Assembly: GCA_947496705.1 (NCBI GenBank)
Contig: CANMDW010000001.1
Location: forward strand, 806,001-870,000
Direction of reading: 5' to 3'
DNA length: 64,000 nt
From: an uncultured Aquimarina sp.
GTDB taxonomy: Bacteria; Bacteroidota; Bacteroidia; Flavobacteriales; Flavobacteriaceae
Shown here: positions 7,409-15,969 of the stretch, in pieces
How positions within the stretch are numbered: position 1 is the first letter of the stretch
Layout of the letters: every line of letters starts with the position of its first letter
Translations under genes and position numbers: made by a program
Notes under the pieces: generated by a model
What the model was told of the DNA's origin: nothing
The model's database searches: none
Seen by the model: only the letters and a program-made list of their open reading frames with translations

Positions 7409-7882
7409 ATGAAAAATTTAATTAATACAACAATTGCATTATTTGCTTTAGTAGTAAGTACAACTGCTTTTTCTCAAGATAAGATGGCAAATAACCTTGA
7501 TAATAGTAATATCGCATTACAGGGGTATAGCCCGGTGTCTTATTTGGATATAGGAATTGCTCAAAGAGGAGTAAAAGAATATAAATCTGAATATGAAAAA
7601 GTGATTTATTATTTCACTTCAGCAGAACAAAAGAAAACTTTTGATAAAAACCCAACAAAGTATATACCTCAATATGGTGGTTTTTGTGCCTTCGGAGTGT
7701 ATGCTGGGGCTAAATTTAGATCGGATCCTAATAAATTTATCGTGAAAGATGGGAAGTACTTCTTATATCTGTATAATTTAGAATTAGATGCGCAACAATT
7801 ATGGTTGGCAGAAAAAAATCATAAAAAACTTGTTTCTATAGCCGATAAAAATTGGGAAAAATTGAGTAAAACGCACAATTAA
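7409..7882 (+). CDS. secreted YHS-domain protein
   Basis: A 157-residue protein with a signal peptide (about residues 1-22, ending AFSQ) and a YHS-type domain: ALQGYSPVSYL, then YYFTSAEQKKTFDKNPTKY, then PQYGGFCAFGV. YHS domains are associated with metal or heme-related proteins and are common in exported Bacteroidota proteins. The Tyr-Gly-Gly-Phe-Cys segment is the strongest diagnostic. It is probably an operon with the preceding NTF2-like gene and is followed by a strong terminator. The biochemical role is unknown. Confidence 0.8.
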   Translation: MKNLINTTIALFALVVSTTAFSQDKMANNLDNSNIALQGYSPVSYLDIGIAQRGVKEYKSEYEKVIYYFTSAEQKKTFDKNPTKYIPQYGGFCAFGVYAGAKFRSDPNKFIVKDGKYFLYLYNLELDAQQLWLAEKNHKKLVSIADKNWEKLSKTHN

Positions 7883-7916
7883 AGATTGGTTTTAAGGTTA
7901 ATTTTTATGAAGACCA

Positions 7917-7972
7917 AAAGCATGTCAGGGAATAATTTTTATTAATTGACATGCTTTAGTTTTTTATTTTAG
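7917..7972 (+). terminator. rho-independent terminator after YHS gene
   Basis: Arms AAAGCATGTCA (7917-7927) and TGACATGCTTT (7947-7957) form a perfect 11-bp stem followed by a T-rich run. It lies just upstream of the glycosylase gene and separates the two units. Confidence 0.8.
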
Positions 7973-7976
7973 AGAG

Positions 7977-8555
7977 ATGAAGAAATTGTTACAAGAAATA
8001 TCCAAGTGTACTGTATGCTCAGCATGTTTACAACTAGGGCCACGACCTATTGTGTCTGGTGCTATAGAAAGTAAGATCATAATCATTGGTCAGGCGCCAG
8101 GAATTGTAGTACATAGAACAGGTGTTCCCTGGAATGATAAAAGCGGGGAGAATTTAAGAAATTGGTTGGGTATAGATGGTAAGATATTTTATGATTCTAC
8201 AAAAGTTGGATTGGTACCTATGGGATTTTGTTATCCGGGACGAGGAAAATCTGGAGATTTACCTCCAAGAACAGAATGTGCTCCACTATGGCATCATCGA
8301 TTACTACAGCAAATGAAGCATGTAGAACTCACGATCCTGGTGGGGAAATATGCTCAGGATTATTATTTAAAAGATAAATCAAAACGAACCCTTACCGAAA
8401 CCGTTAAAAATTTTGAAGAATACTTGCCCAATTATTTTGTCTTGCCACATCCATCTCCCCGTAACAACATATGGCAAGCAAAAAATGAATGGTTTGGTAA
8501 AGAAGTGTTACCTAAACTAAAAGAAGAGGTTAGTAGTTTGGGGTTAGATGTGTAA
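7977..8555 (+). CDS. uracil-DNA glycosylase family protein
   Basis: A 192-residue protein of the uracil-DNA glycosylase superfamily. Motif 1 appears as IIIGQAPG and motif 2 as LPHPSPRNNIW (HPSP type). Cysteines at the N-terminus (CTVCSAC) and the segment FCYPGRG...PPRTECAPLWH fit a small bacterial subfamily distinct from Ung. Its presumed role is removal of damaged bases from DNA, but activity in this subfamily has often not been tested. The ATG lies right behind the preceding terminator. It is convergent with the AraC gene at 8633. Confidence 0.75.
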   Translation: MKKLLQEISKCTVCSACLQLGPRPIVSGAIESKIIIIGQAPGIVVHRTGVPWNDKSGENLRNWLGIDGKIFYDSTKVGLVPMGFCYPGRGKSGDLPPRTECAPLWHHRLLQQMKHVELTILVGKYAQDYYLKDKSKRTLTETVKNFEEYLPNYFVLPHPSPRNNIWQAKNEWFGKEVLPKLKEEVSSLGLDV

Positions 8556-8632
8556 TAATGACTTCATAAAAATCTAGCTAAAACACCTATTTAATAGGAT
8601 ATGTGACATAGGGGTATTTGAATAGAAAAGTG

Positions 8633-9646
8633 TCAATTTTTAGAGGTGAAGTTCTTTACATTTCTCATTTCTCTTGGAGTTTTTCCAAAATGTTTCTTGA
8701 ATGCAGTACTAAAATGTCTTTGGTTTTTGTAACTTAATTTATCTGCTATATCACCTATTGAAATTTTGCCATCAAGGAGAAGATTTTTTGCGTTTTCCAT
8801 TTTCAATTCGTTCCAAAACCCAAAAACAGTAGCACCGAAAACTTCTTTAAAGCCCTTTTTTAATGTATATTCATTTGTGCAGACTATTTGTGAAAGTTCT
8901 GCCAATGTAACTGTTTTATATTTGTGTTTGATAATATAAGCTTTTGCTGCATGAATCTTTTCTATATTTTCTTCCTTTATGGTATAATTTTTAGGGTTAC
9001 TTTCCGAAGAAAACTGTTCTAACTGCATTACCAAAAGTTCAAGGATTTTAGATTCAAGAAAAACCCGTTTCAGTGTACCCTTTCTTTTACAACTAATAAT
9101 TTCTGTGATTGTTTGATGCATTTTGGGCGTTATCGTTAAACTATGAGCGTTAATACGTGAAGATTTTTTTTTGAGGATATTTTCTTTGAAATTTCTCATC
9201 AAGTTGTTTTCGCCAGTTAGATACCCCATAAAAACATTTGGGGAAATATTTATTTGAAGCATTTGAACAATTTTTGAAGGAGCTTTCCAATTAGAAATAG
9301 CTTTATGTGGTCTAGTATATGTAATGTTATGTCGGTTTTCTTCAAAATCCAATGTATTCTCAAAAGCTGATGAATCTCGTTTACAACTCCCCCTTAACAC
9401 AAATTCCATTTCAATAGTTTCCATTTCGGTTGCTACTGGTATTTTTGTAGACGTCTTTGTTTTTAAGTCACAATATCCGATATGAAAATTTTCAAAGAAA
9501 GTCTCATGCAGCGTTCCAGAAGCAAAATTAAAAACTCTATATACTACACGTTCAGAAACGCCTTCTTCCTGATATGAATAGTCTTCAGGAAAGCCGTATT
9601 CCAGAAGAGATTCATCATTTTTTACGTCGTAGAGTTTCCTTTTCAT
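8633..9646 (-). CDS. AraC-family regulator of the siderophore locus
   Basis: A 337-residue AraC regulator. The C-terminal module (about 230-330) contains LAELSQIVCTNEYTLKKGFK and DIADKLSYKNQRHFSTAFKK followed by HFGKTPREMR. The N-terminal half is a presumed sensing domain. It is transcribed divergently from a TonB-dependent receptor across a 120-bp gap that contains two palindromes. This arrangement matches PchR-like activators of siderophore uptake genes in other bacteria; the ligand is inferred only from context. Confidence 0.85.
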   Translation of the reverse strand: MKRKLYDVKNDESLLEYGFPEDYSYQEEGVSERVVYRVFNFASGTLHETFFENFHIGYCDLKTKTSTKIPVATEMETIEMEFVLRGSCKRDSSAFENTLDFEENRHNITYTRPHKAISNWKAPSKIVQMLQINISPNVFMGYLTGENNLMRNFKENILKKKSSRINAHSLTITPKMHQTITEIISCKRKGTLKRVFLESKILELLVMQLEQFSSESNPKNYTIKEENIEKIHAAKAYIIKHKYKTVTLAELSQIVCTNEYTLKKGFKEVFGATVFGFWNELKMENAKNLLLDGKISIGDIADKLSYKNQRHFSTAFKKHFGKTPREMRNVKNFTSKN

Positions 9647-9659
9647 ATGTACTGTGTTT

Positions 9660-9711
9660 CCGTAACTTATTCCTTTTTACGGACTTTTTTTTCCGCTATG
9701 CGGAAAAAAAA
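9660..9711. promoter_or_regulatory. divergent operator region, tandem palindromes
   Basis: Two inverted repeats lie side by side between divergent genes. CCGTAA (9660-9665) faces TTACGG (9677-9682). Next to it is a perfect 12-bp stem, TTTTTTTTCCGC (9685-9696) and GCGGAAAAAAAA (9700-9711), with a 3-nt loop. The second repeat ends 15 bp before a TAGCTTTG -7 element, so it overlaps the expected -33 zone of the receptor promoter. It is a candidate binding site for the adjacent AraC regulator. Confidence 0.55.
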
Positions 9712-9726
9712 TAATGATTTGTCACT

Positions 9727-9734
9727 TAGCTTTG
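9727..9734 (+). promoter_or_regulatory. -7 element of TonB receptor promoter
   Basis: TAGCTTTG matches the Bacteroidota -7 consensus TAnnTTTG, 33 bp upstream of the receptor start codon. Confidence 0.6.
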
Positions 9735-9766
9735 CACTTCTTTAGAATTGGTCTAAATAAAAACAA

Positions 9767-12121
9767 ATGTACAAAAAATATCAAATTTTATCTGTTTTTG
9801 CATTATTATCAACAATTCTTTTTAGTCAGTCTTCGCTAGTTGGGCGTGTATTAGATGATAAAGGAGGTGCCCTTTCTAGTGTTGATGTTATTTTAGTTAA
9901 CACAACATTGGGTGCAGCGAGCAACAACAATGGGGTGTTCAAAATTACAAATGTTCCACTCGGAAATTATAAAGTAGAGATAACCAGTTTGGGATATAAA
10001 ACGCAAATTATACCTGTTACTTTTAAAAATAGCAACTCCGTTACTTTAAACATCATTTTAGTCGAAACTAATGAGTCTTTAAGTGAGGTTGTGATTCGTG
10101 GAAAAACAAGAGAGGTTCTTAAGCGTGAAGAACCCATTAAGATTGAGGTTATCGATGTAGAGAAAATCATTGACCAATCAACCAGCATTCCGGAGATTAT
10201 TAATCAAACATCAGGAGTAAAAGTTAGGCAATCATCTGGTATAGGAAGTAATACTACCATTAATATTAATGGGCTTCAGGGAAACGCCATACGTTATTTT
10301 AAAGACGGTATACCAACAGATTACCTAGGCCGTGCTTTCAACATTGGTTTAATACCCACCACTGTTATTAAAAATGTAGAAATCTATAAGGGAGTATTAC
10401 CGATAGCACTTGGGGCAGATGCTTTAGGAGGAGGTATCAACATTGTTACTAAAACTAAAGACAATCAATATATCGATACGTCTTTAGAATTGGGCTCTTT
10501 TAATACGCAGATACTTAATTTTAATAGTAATTTCATAATTCCTAAGACCAAAATTCATATAGGTGTAAGTAGTTACCACACACGGTCAGACAATGATTAT
10601 GAATTTGATATAGATATTAATACCCAAGGAACTGTTGAAAGATTTAGGGTGAGAAGGTTTCACGATGCGATTTCGGCTAGTTTTACCGAAGCTAATATCG
10701 GAGTACATAATACTGAATTTGCAGATGTATTGGATTTGAAGTTTGGCTATTTTGAATTGGATAATGAAGTACAAAACGGTATCAGTATCGATAGACCTTT
10801 TGGAGAGGTAACCCAGGCAGAAATTAATAGAATTGTAAGCTTACAATACAAAAAAAAAATCTTACCTAATTGGAGCGTAGACCTTTTTGCGGCTCTAAGC
10901 AATATTAGTACTAAAGAGCAGGATTTATCCGAATTTTTATATAACTGGTTTGGAGAACAGACGTTCCCAACTGTTGGCGGAGAATTCCAAAAACGCGACC
11001 AACGTATCCAGGAAGATGCTACAGTAGCCCGTTTGAATACCCAATACGACATCATTAAAAATGTAAATGTAAAGCTGAGTTCTACCTATAACAGCACTGA
11101 GAGGGTAGGTTCAGACCCTTTTGGAGAAGTCAATATAGTAACAGGTATAAAGCCTATCACGATTCCTTCGACATACACAAAAATTATATCGGGTTTGGGT
11201 ATTGGGGCATCCTTCTTCAATAAAAAAGTAGTAAGCGAATCTTTTGTAAAACATTACTATCTAGAAACTGAAGCAGCAAGTTCTACTTTTAATGATAATT
11301 TGACGGATGAATTATTTGCCCGGTCATTGGGTTGGGGTCAATCGTTTAAAGTTGCCATAGACAATGATACGTTTGCCAGAATATCTTTTGAAAATGCAAC
11401 GAGAATTCCTAATGCGGATGAGTATTTTGGTGATAATTTGTTTTTGTTACCAAACCCTTTACTAGAGCCAGAAACAAGTGATAACTTAAATGTTGGTTTT
11501 GCTACCAATGTAAATGCTTCAAAAACAATGTTTGTTGAGGTGAATACTTTTTATCGCAACACAAAAGATTTTATTCGAATTTTTCCACAGGGCTTGATCA
11601 ATAGTGTCAACAGAAATAGTGACACACAAATAACCAAAGGAATTGAAGGAAATGTAAGAATTAAAATAGATGATAAATCGAGTATTAGTGCGGCAGTAAC
11701 ATATCAAGACCTACGTCGAACAGAAACTTCTGGTACAGATGTTATTTTAGAAGATTCGAGAACCCCAAATATTCCCTACTATTTTACAAACGTAACTGCA
11801 AATAAAGTATTCTCAACACCATTAAAATTACCACTGGATTTGAATGTTTATGGTAATTATTTGTACACAGAACAGTATTTTGTAGAAGCAACACCAAAGA
11901 TTTTTGAACCTGATTTATTTGGAGAAATTTCAAATGCTATCTCTTCGGTGATCCCTACACAGCATCAGGTAAATTTAGGGCTCACTTGCAAATTTGTAAA
12001 TATTCCGTTAAGCCTCAATGTAGAGGCGATAAATGTATTTAATAACGAGCTTTTTGATGATTTTAGAATACCAAAACCACCAAGAAACTACCGTTTAAAA
12101 TTAACATATAGATTACAATAA
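9767..12121 (+). CDS. TonB-dependent siderophore receptor
   Basis: A 784-residue outer-membrane receptor. A signal peptide (about 1-20) is followed by a carboxypeptidase-regulatory-like domain (about 22-100, GRVLDDKGGALSSVDVILVN), a plug domain (about 115-225, with INGLQGNAIRYFKDGIP and GALGG-type turns), and a long beta-barrel ending in an aromatic strand, NYRLKLTYRLQ. It takes up iron-loaded ligands using TonB energy. Its partners here, DUF4374 and PepSY proteins, are regular companions of ferric-siderophore receptors. The ligand itself cannot be read from the sequence. Confidence 0.88.
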   Translation: MYKKYQILSVFALLSTILFSQSSLVGRVLDDKGGALSSVDVILVNTTLGAASNNNGVFKITNVPLGNYKVEITSLGYKTQIIPVTFKNSNSVTLNIILVETNESLSEVVIRGKTREVLKREEPIKIEVIDVEKIIDQSTSIPEIINQTSGVKVRQSSGIGSNTTININGLQGNAIRYFKDGIPTDYLGRAFNIGLIPTTVIKNVEIYKGVLPIALGADALGGGINIVTKTKDNQYIDTSLELGSFNTQILNFNSNFIIPKTKIHIGVSSYHTRSDNDYEFDIDINTQGTVERFRVRRFHDAISASFTEANIGVHNTEFADVLDLKFGYFELDNEVQNGISIDRPFGEVTQAEINRIVSLQYKKKILPNWSVDLFAALSNISTKEQDLSEFLYNWFGEQTFPTVGGEFQKRDQRIQEDATVARLNTQYDIIKNVNVKLSSTYNSTERVGSDPFGEVNIVTGIKPITIPSTYTKIISGLGIGASFFNKKVVSESFVKHYYLETEAASSTFNDNLTDELFARSLGWGQSFKVAIDNDTFARISFENATRIPNADEYFGDNLFLLPNPLLEPETSDNLNVGFATNVNASKTMFVEVNTFYRNTKDFIRIFPQGLINSVNRNSDTQITKGIEGNVRIKIDDKSSISAAVTYQDLRRTETSGTDVILEDSRTPNIPYYFTNVTANKVFSTPLKLPLDLNVYGNYLYTEQYFVEATPKIFEPDLFGEISNAISSVIPTQHQVNLGLTCKFVNIPLSLNVEAINVFNNELFDDFRIPKPPRNYRLKLTYRLQ

Positions 12122-12137
12122 TTGATTCAAAACTATT

Positions 12138-13418
12138 ATGAAAAAGTTTTCAAATATCATAACTATTTCGCTGGCATTCGTATTTATGATTCTAAATTCT
12201 TGTACAACAGAATTTGAGAGTGAAGATACTGGTGTAATAAACGAAGTGGGTTCTTTTGCCATATTTATTACTACAAATACGCAAGATAGTAGTGGTTTCC
12301 TGGTACCTTTTGACGGGTTGCCATCGGGTGAAATAGATGTTACACAGGCATTAACAAAAGGTATTCAATTGGCAAACACCCGTAATGCTGGTGTTGGGTT
12401 TAACGGAGCGGTGTTTCATACATCTAACCCTTTTGGAGAAGCAGGTATTCAGCGGCTTGTTCTGAATGCCTCAGGGAGTTTTGTTACAGACGGCTTCATA
12501 CCCACCGGAGCGCTAGCGTATGGAGGTGGTGCTACCTTTGGCTTTGCAACTCAAACCAAAGGATATTATACAGACCATGTGCTAAGTCAAACTGCAGTAC
12601 AAATATTTAACCCGGAAACGATGGTTCGTACTGGTGAAATAGATATTGCAGAAGCTATTAATGCTATCAGAGCTACTTTAGACAATGCAGAAACCACAAG
12701 TATGGGAGGCTTTATGATTGAGCGAGATGGAAAGTTTTTTACACAATTGTATTTTTCTGATGAACAAGGAAATCAAGTAGATGATAAAACCTATGTAGTT
12801 GTTATTGATGTAACCACAGATACACTGGATAGCATTATCGTTTGGGATGACCATATGAAGATTGGCTATTTCTCTTTTAAGAATATCAATTATGTAAACA
12901 TAGATGAAAAAAACGATATGTATTTAGGAACCTTTATAGGTAATTTTACAGATCCGGAAGGCCCTAATTTTAGGGTAATTCGTGTACGAGATGGAGTTAC
13001 AGACTTTGACAGCACCTGGGATCTAAATGGCAAAAGAGGTGATTTTCCTAACGGAGAAACTTTTGCTATAGGTGGCGCTGTTATGAATGGAAAAATGTAT
13101 GTTAAAATGTTCGGAATTCCTGTGGATAACACGTTTGCGGCTTTACAAGAAAAAGAAAATTATGCGTATGAAATTGACTTAATTGACAGAAGTGCTTCCA
13201 AAATTGAAGATATTCCTGTAGGATATTGGCGCAGTGTCCATGGGCCTGCAATTTATGCAGGCAAACCCTATTTTATTGTTGAAAATGCTGATTTACAAGA
13301 TCCAAATGATCCAAATAGAGGAAAAGCATATTACTATTCTTATGATCCAGAGACAAAAACATCCAAATTAGAAATTACAGTAATTGGTGGACAACCTCAA
13401 AATATTGTAGAGTTTTAG
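12138..13418 (+). CDS. DUF4374-type lipoprotein
   Basis: A 426-residue lipoprotein (lipobox Cys22, ILNSC) with an all-beta, propeller-like composition. Recurrent hydrophobic strands and the segment HGPAIYAGKPYFIVENADL match the DUF4374 family, which sits beside siderophore receptors in Bacteroidota. It lies 16 bp after the receptor gene and is clearly in the same operon. A ligand-handling role at the outer membrane or periplasm is inferred from context. Confidence 0.75.
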   Translation: MKKFSNIITISLAFVFMILNSCTTEFESEDTGVINEVGSFAIFITTNTQDSSGFLVPFDGLPSGEIDVTQALTKGIQLANTRNAGVGFNGAVFHTSNPFGEAGIQRLVLNASGSFVTDGFIPTGALAYGGGATFGFATQTKGYYTDHVLSQTAVQIFNPETMVRTGEIDIAEAINAIRATLDNAETTSMGGFMIERDGKFFTQLYFSDEQGNQVDDKTYVVVIDVTTDTLDSIIVWDDHMKIGYFSFKNINYVNIDEKNDMYLGTFIGNFTDPEGPNFRVIRVRDGVTDFDSTWDLNGKRGDFPNGETFAIGGAVMNGKMYVKMFGIPVDNTFAALQEKENYAYEIDLIDRSASKIEDIPVGYWRSVHGPAIYAGKPYFIVENADLQDPNDPNRGKAYYYSYDPETKTSKLEITVIGGQPQNIVEF

Positions 13419-13518
13419 ATGTACGCTTATATATTATAAAATAGCTTCAAATTAGAACATTACGGTTGTTAAATGCTGCCTTAGTATTTCTTTTTTAAGT
13501 TCGATAAGATTTCAAGAT

Positions 13519-14649
13519 ATGATTAGTAAAAAAATAATTAGAAAAATACATTTATGGTTGGGACTTTCCTCAGGGCTTGTGGTGTGCTTATTATGCTTGT
13601 CAGGAGCCTTGTTTGTGTTTGCCGAGGAGATTATGCATGCATACAACAAGAATAATCTAGAGGTGAAGGTTGAAAAAGAACGTCTGAGTGTAGATGAGTT
13701 AGTGGCAACGTATAAGTCTCAATTCCCTCAGGAACAGTACTTCTGGATGAATACATATAACGATGTTACTCGATCTTTTGATGTAGTGAGCGGCATTATG
13801 AAAGAGGGTTCATCTATGCCTATTTTAAAACTTACTTTTATCAACCCCTATACTGGACAAATCATTGGAAAGGACATGAGGTCTATAAACTTCTTCTTCC
13901 TGGTAGCTCATTTTCATTCGCAGTTACTTTTAGGGGATGTTGGTCTATGGATTATTCGTGTGGCTTCATTGATTTTTTTAGTTGAAATCATATTTGGTCT
14001 TATTCTCTGGTGGCCAAGGAGTAAAAATGAAGCACGCTCAGCTTTTAAACCCAAATATCCGGCATCCAAAAAAAGAATGAATCATGATTTTCACAGGATT
14101 TATGGTTTTTACGCCTGTTGGATTTTATTAATAAGTGTGATCACAGGGTTGGTAATGTCTTTTGAATGGGTTGAAAAACCTGTAGTGGCTGTATTTGGAG
14201 GACATCCGGAATTAGTAGGACAAGAACTGCCTACAGCTGATTATCAGAAAAATGAAGGTTTTAAAAGTCTTCAATATATGTATGAACAATTTGAAGAGGC
14301 CTACCCAAAAGGCTACAAGTTAACCTTAATGGCCCTGGAATCAGATACACTTACTTCACAGTATATACTGTTAGATAAAGATAACCGATTCTTACACCTC
14401 TATGGCGATAATCAAATAGTTGATCGGTATACAGGGAAGCAATTGGATAAGCCACTAGTCGCTAAGTTTGAAAAGAATCAGGATATTTTTGAAGCCAGTC
14501 TGGATATACACATGGGTAGTATTGGTGGATTACCCACACAAATTTTGGCACTAATGATTGGCTTATTTGGGGCCAGTATGCCCGTTACAGGATTTTATAT
14601 TTGGTGGGGTAGAAAAAAGAAGAAAAATAAAAAAACATCAAATTTGTAG
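13519..14649 (+). CDS. PepSY-associated inner-membrane protein
   Basis: A 376-residue PepSY/PiuB-like membrane protein. Transmembrane helices are visible at about 13-35, 137-165, 197-222 and 340-365, with RKIHLWLGLSSGLVVCLLCL at the start and HDFHRIYGFYACWI before the third. Conserved His residues in these helices (HLWLG, HFHSQ, HDFHRIYG) resemble those thought to bind heme or metal for ferric-siderophore reduction. It is the third gene of the iron operon, with a 100-bp gap after DUF4374. Confidence 0.82.
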   Translation: MISKKIIRKIHLWLGLSSGLVVCLLCLSGALFVFAEEIMHAYNKNNLEVKVEKERLSVDELVATYKSQFPQEQYFWMNTYNDVTRSFDVVSGIMKEGSSMPILKLTFINPYTGQIIGKDMRSINFFFLVAHFHSQLLLGDVGLWIIRVASLIFLVEIIFGLILWWPRSKNEARSAFKPKYPASKKRMNHDFHRIYGFYACWILLISVITGLVMSFEWVEKPVVAVFGGHPELVGQELPTADYQKNEGFKSLQYMYEQFEEAYPKGYKLTLMALESDTLTSQYILLDKDNRFLHLYGDNQIVDRYTGKQLDKPLVAKFEKNQDIFEASLDIHMGSIGGLPTQILALMIGLFGASMPVTGFYIWWGRKKKKNKKTSNL

Positions 14650-15000
14650 CTTGAAACCTTTTCATAGAAAAGACGCTTGTAGGAAAATGACTAGTCGGGC
14701 TGTCATAAAAAGATAAGATACCTTTATCTCTTTTTAAAGTAGGTTTTCCTGCCAGATTCATCAAGCCTCCAAATTTTAAACAGGTAATATCTCCATTTTA
14801 TTCTGAAGGAGAGGTTTATTCTTTGACTATTTTTAATCAAAAAGGTTTAACTTAGTAAGTAGTGTTTTATTATAGGTTTGTTAATTAAAAATATCGGTTC
14901 GATAAATCGTAATATTTATAGAAAAAACTCTTTAAAAAAACAAAAAATGGTATTAAGTATCGAACTCTGTAGAAATTGTAAATAAAATTTTTTTGAACAA
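14650..15000. other. intergenic region after iron operon
   Basis: About 350 bp without a supported gene. A weak inverted repeat (AAAAAGATAA facing TTATCTCTTTTT, about 14707-14736) could terminate the iron operon. A 48-codon open stretch follows (to a stop near 14855) without a start codon; it may be a gene remnant. The rest is AT-rich and featureless. Confidence 0.35.
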
Positions 15001-15027
15001 AAAACCCGAACAACTTGTTCGGGTTTT
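15001..15027 (-). terminator. terminator of tRNA-Phe
   Basis: A perfect 13-bp stem (AAAACCCGAACAA / TTGTTCGGGTTTT) with a single-base loop, directly downstream of the minus-strand tRNA gene and followed on that strand by a T-rich run. Confidence 0.85.
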
Positions 15028-15032
15028 CAAGG

Positions 15033-15105
15033 TGGTGCCTCCAGGAATCGAACCAGGGACACAAGGATTTTCAGTCCTTTGCTCTACCAACTGAGCTAAG
15101 GCACC
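15033..15105 (-). tRNA. tRNA-Phe (GAA)
   Basis: On the minus strand this 73-nt sequence folds as a full cloverleaf: acceptor GGTGCCT/AGGCACC, D arm AGCTCAGTTGGTAGAGC, anticodon loop CTGAAAATC (anticodon GAA, phenylalanine), T arm with GGTTCGATTCC, and discriminator A. The terminal CCA is not encoded (the genome continues CCT). Confidence 0.95.
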
Positions 15106-15211
15106 TTTCCATAAATAAACCTATTTACCAATAAGCATTGGTTCATAGGCGGGTGCAAATATAGAACCCTTTTTTTAATACTCAAAAGAAAAAATTAAAA
15201 AAATCGTTTCG

Positions 15212-15219
15212 TACTTTTG
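15212..15219 (+). promoter_or_regulatory. -7 element of coaX promoter
   Basis: TACTTTTG matches TAnnTTTG and lies 18 bp before the coaX ATG, implying a very short leader. It also argues against the upstream TTG (15217) as start, because that codon overlaps the promoter. Confidence 0.6.
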
Positions 15220-15237
15220 CACATTACAAATTATGAG

Positions 15238-15969
15238 ATGAATCTTGTCATAGACGTTGGAAATACATACATAAAAGCAGCAGTTTTCGATCAATCGCAG
15301 CTTGTTTATAAAAGCATTGTTGAGAGAGATTATTTTAAAGAAAAGATACAAAAGATTAAAAGTGAGTATCCATTAATTAAAGATGCTATAATTTCTTCAG
15401 TTTCCGATTTACAGCAAGACCATATAGCATGTATTAAGAGTCTGTTTAATACCATGATCCTTGATCATTTGGTAAAAATGCCTTTCAAAAATTTATACCA
15501 AACACCAGAAACCCTCGGTATTGACAGACTGGCTCTGGTAGCTGCGGCAGTAGATCAGTTTCCCAAAAAAAACACCTTGATTATTGATGCAGGAACATGT
15601 ATAACCTATGATTTTAAGAATCGAAAAGAAGAATATTTGGGAGGGGCCATTTCTCCCGGTGTACGATTGCGATATGGCAGTCTCCATAATTTTACCGCAA
15701 AATTACCATTATTGGAGCCAAAAGAACCCGAAAATTATATAGGTAACAGTACAGAAGAAGCAATACACTCTGGAATAATACAAGGTATTTTATATGAAAT
15801 TGAAGGAGTTATTAAAGAATATTGCAACATTTATCCCGATTTAACAGTTATTTTAACCGGAGGGGACGCACATTTTTTGTCTAAAAGATTAAAAAATGGC
15901 ATATTTGCCACTTCCAATTTTTTGTTGGAGGGACTAAACGGTATTTTAGCTTTTAATAATAGTAGATGA
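15238..15969 (+). CDS. coaX: type III pantothenate kinase
   Basis: A 243-residue CoaX. It phosphorylates pantothenate, the first step of coenzyme A synthesis. The ASKHA-fold motifs are visible: MNLVIDVGNTYIKAAVF at the N-terminus, GIDRLALVAAA in the middle, and NTLIIDAGTCITYDF followed by GGAISPG. The start at 15238 puts the first strand at residue 2, as in the family; the upstream TTG lies inside the promoter. The stop overlaps the next gene's start as ATGA, showing translational coupling. Confidence 0.92.
   Translation: MNLVIDVGNTYIKAAVFDQSQLVYKSIVERDYFKEKIQKIKSEYPLIKDAIISSVSDLQQDHIACIKSLFNTMILDHLVKMPFKNLYQTPETLGIDRLALVAAAVDQFPKKNTLIIDAGTCITYDFKNRKEEYLGGAISPGVRLRYGSLHNFTAKLPLLEPKEPENYIGNSTEEAIHSGIIQGILYEIEGVIKEYCNIYPDLTVILTGGDAHFLSKRLKNGIFATSNFLLEGLNGILAFNNSR

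Noticed and set aside
14707..14855. 48-codon open stretch after the PepSY gene
   Set aside because: There is no start codon and no recognisable family; recorded only as a possible remnant.
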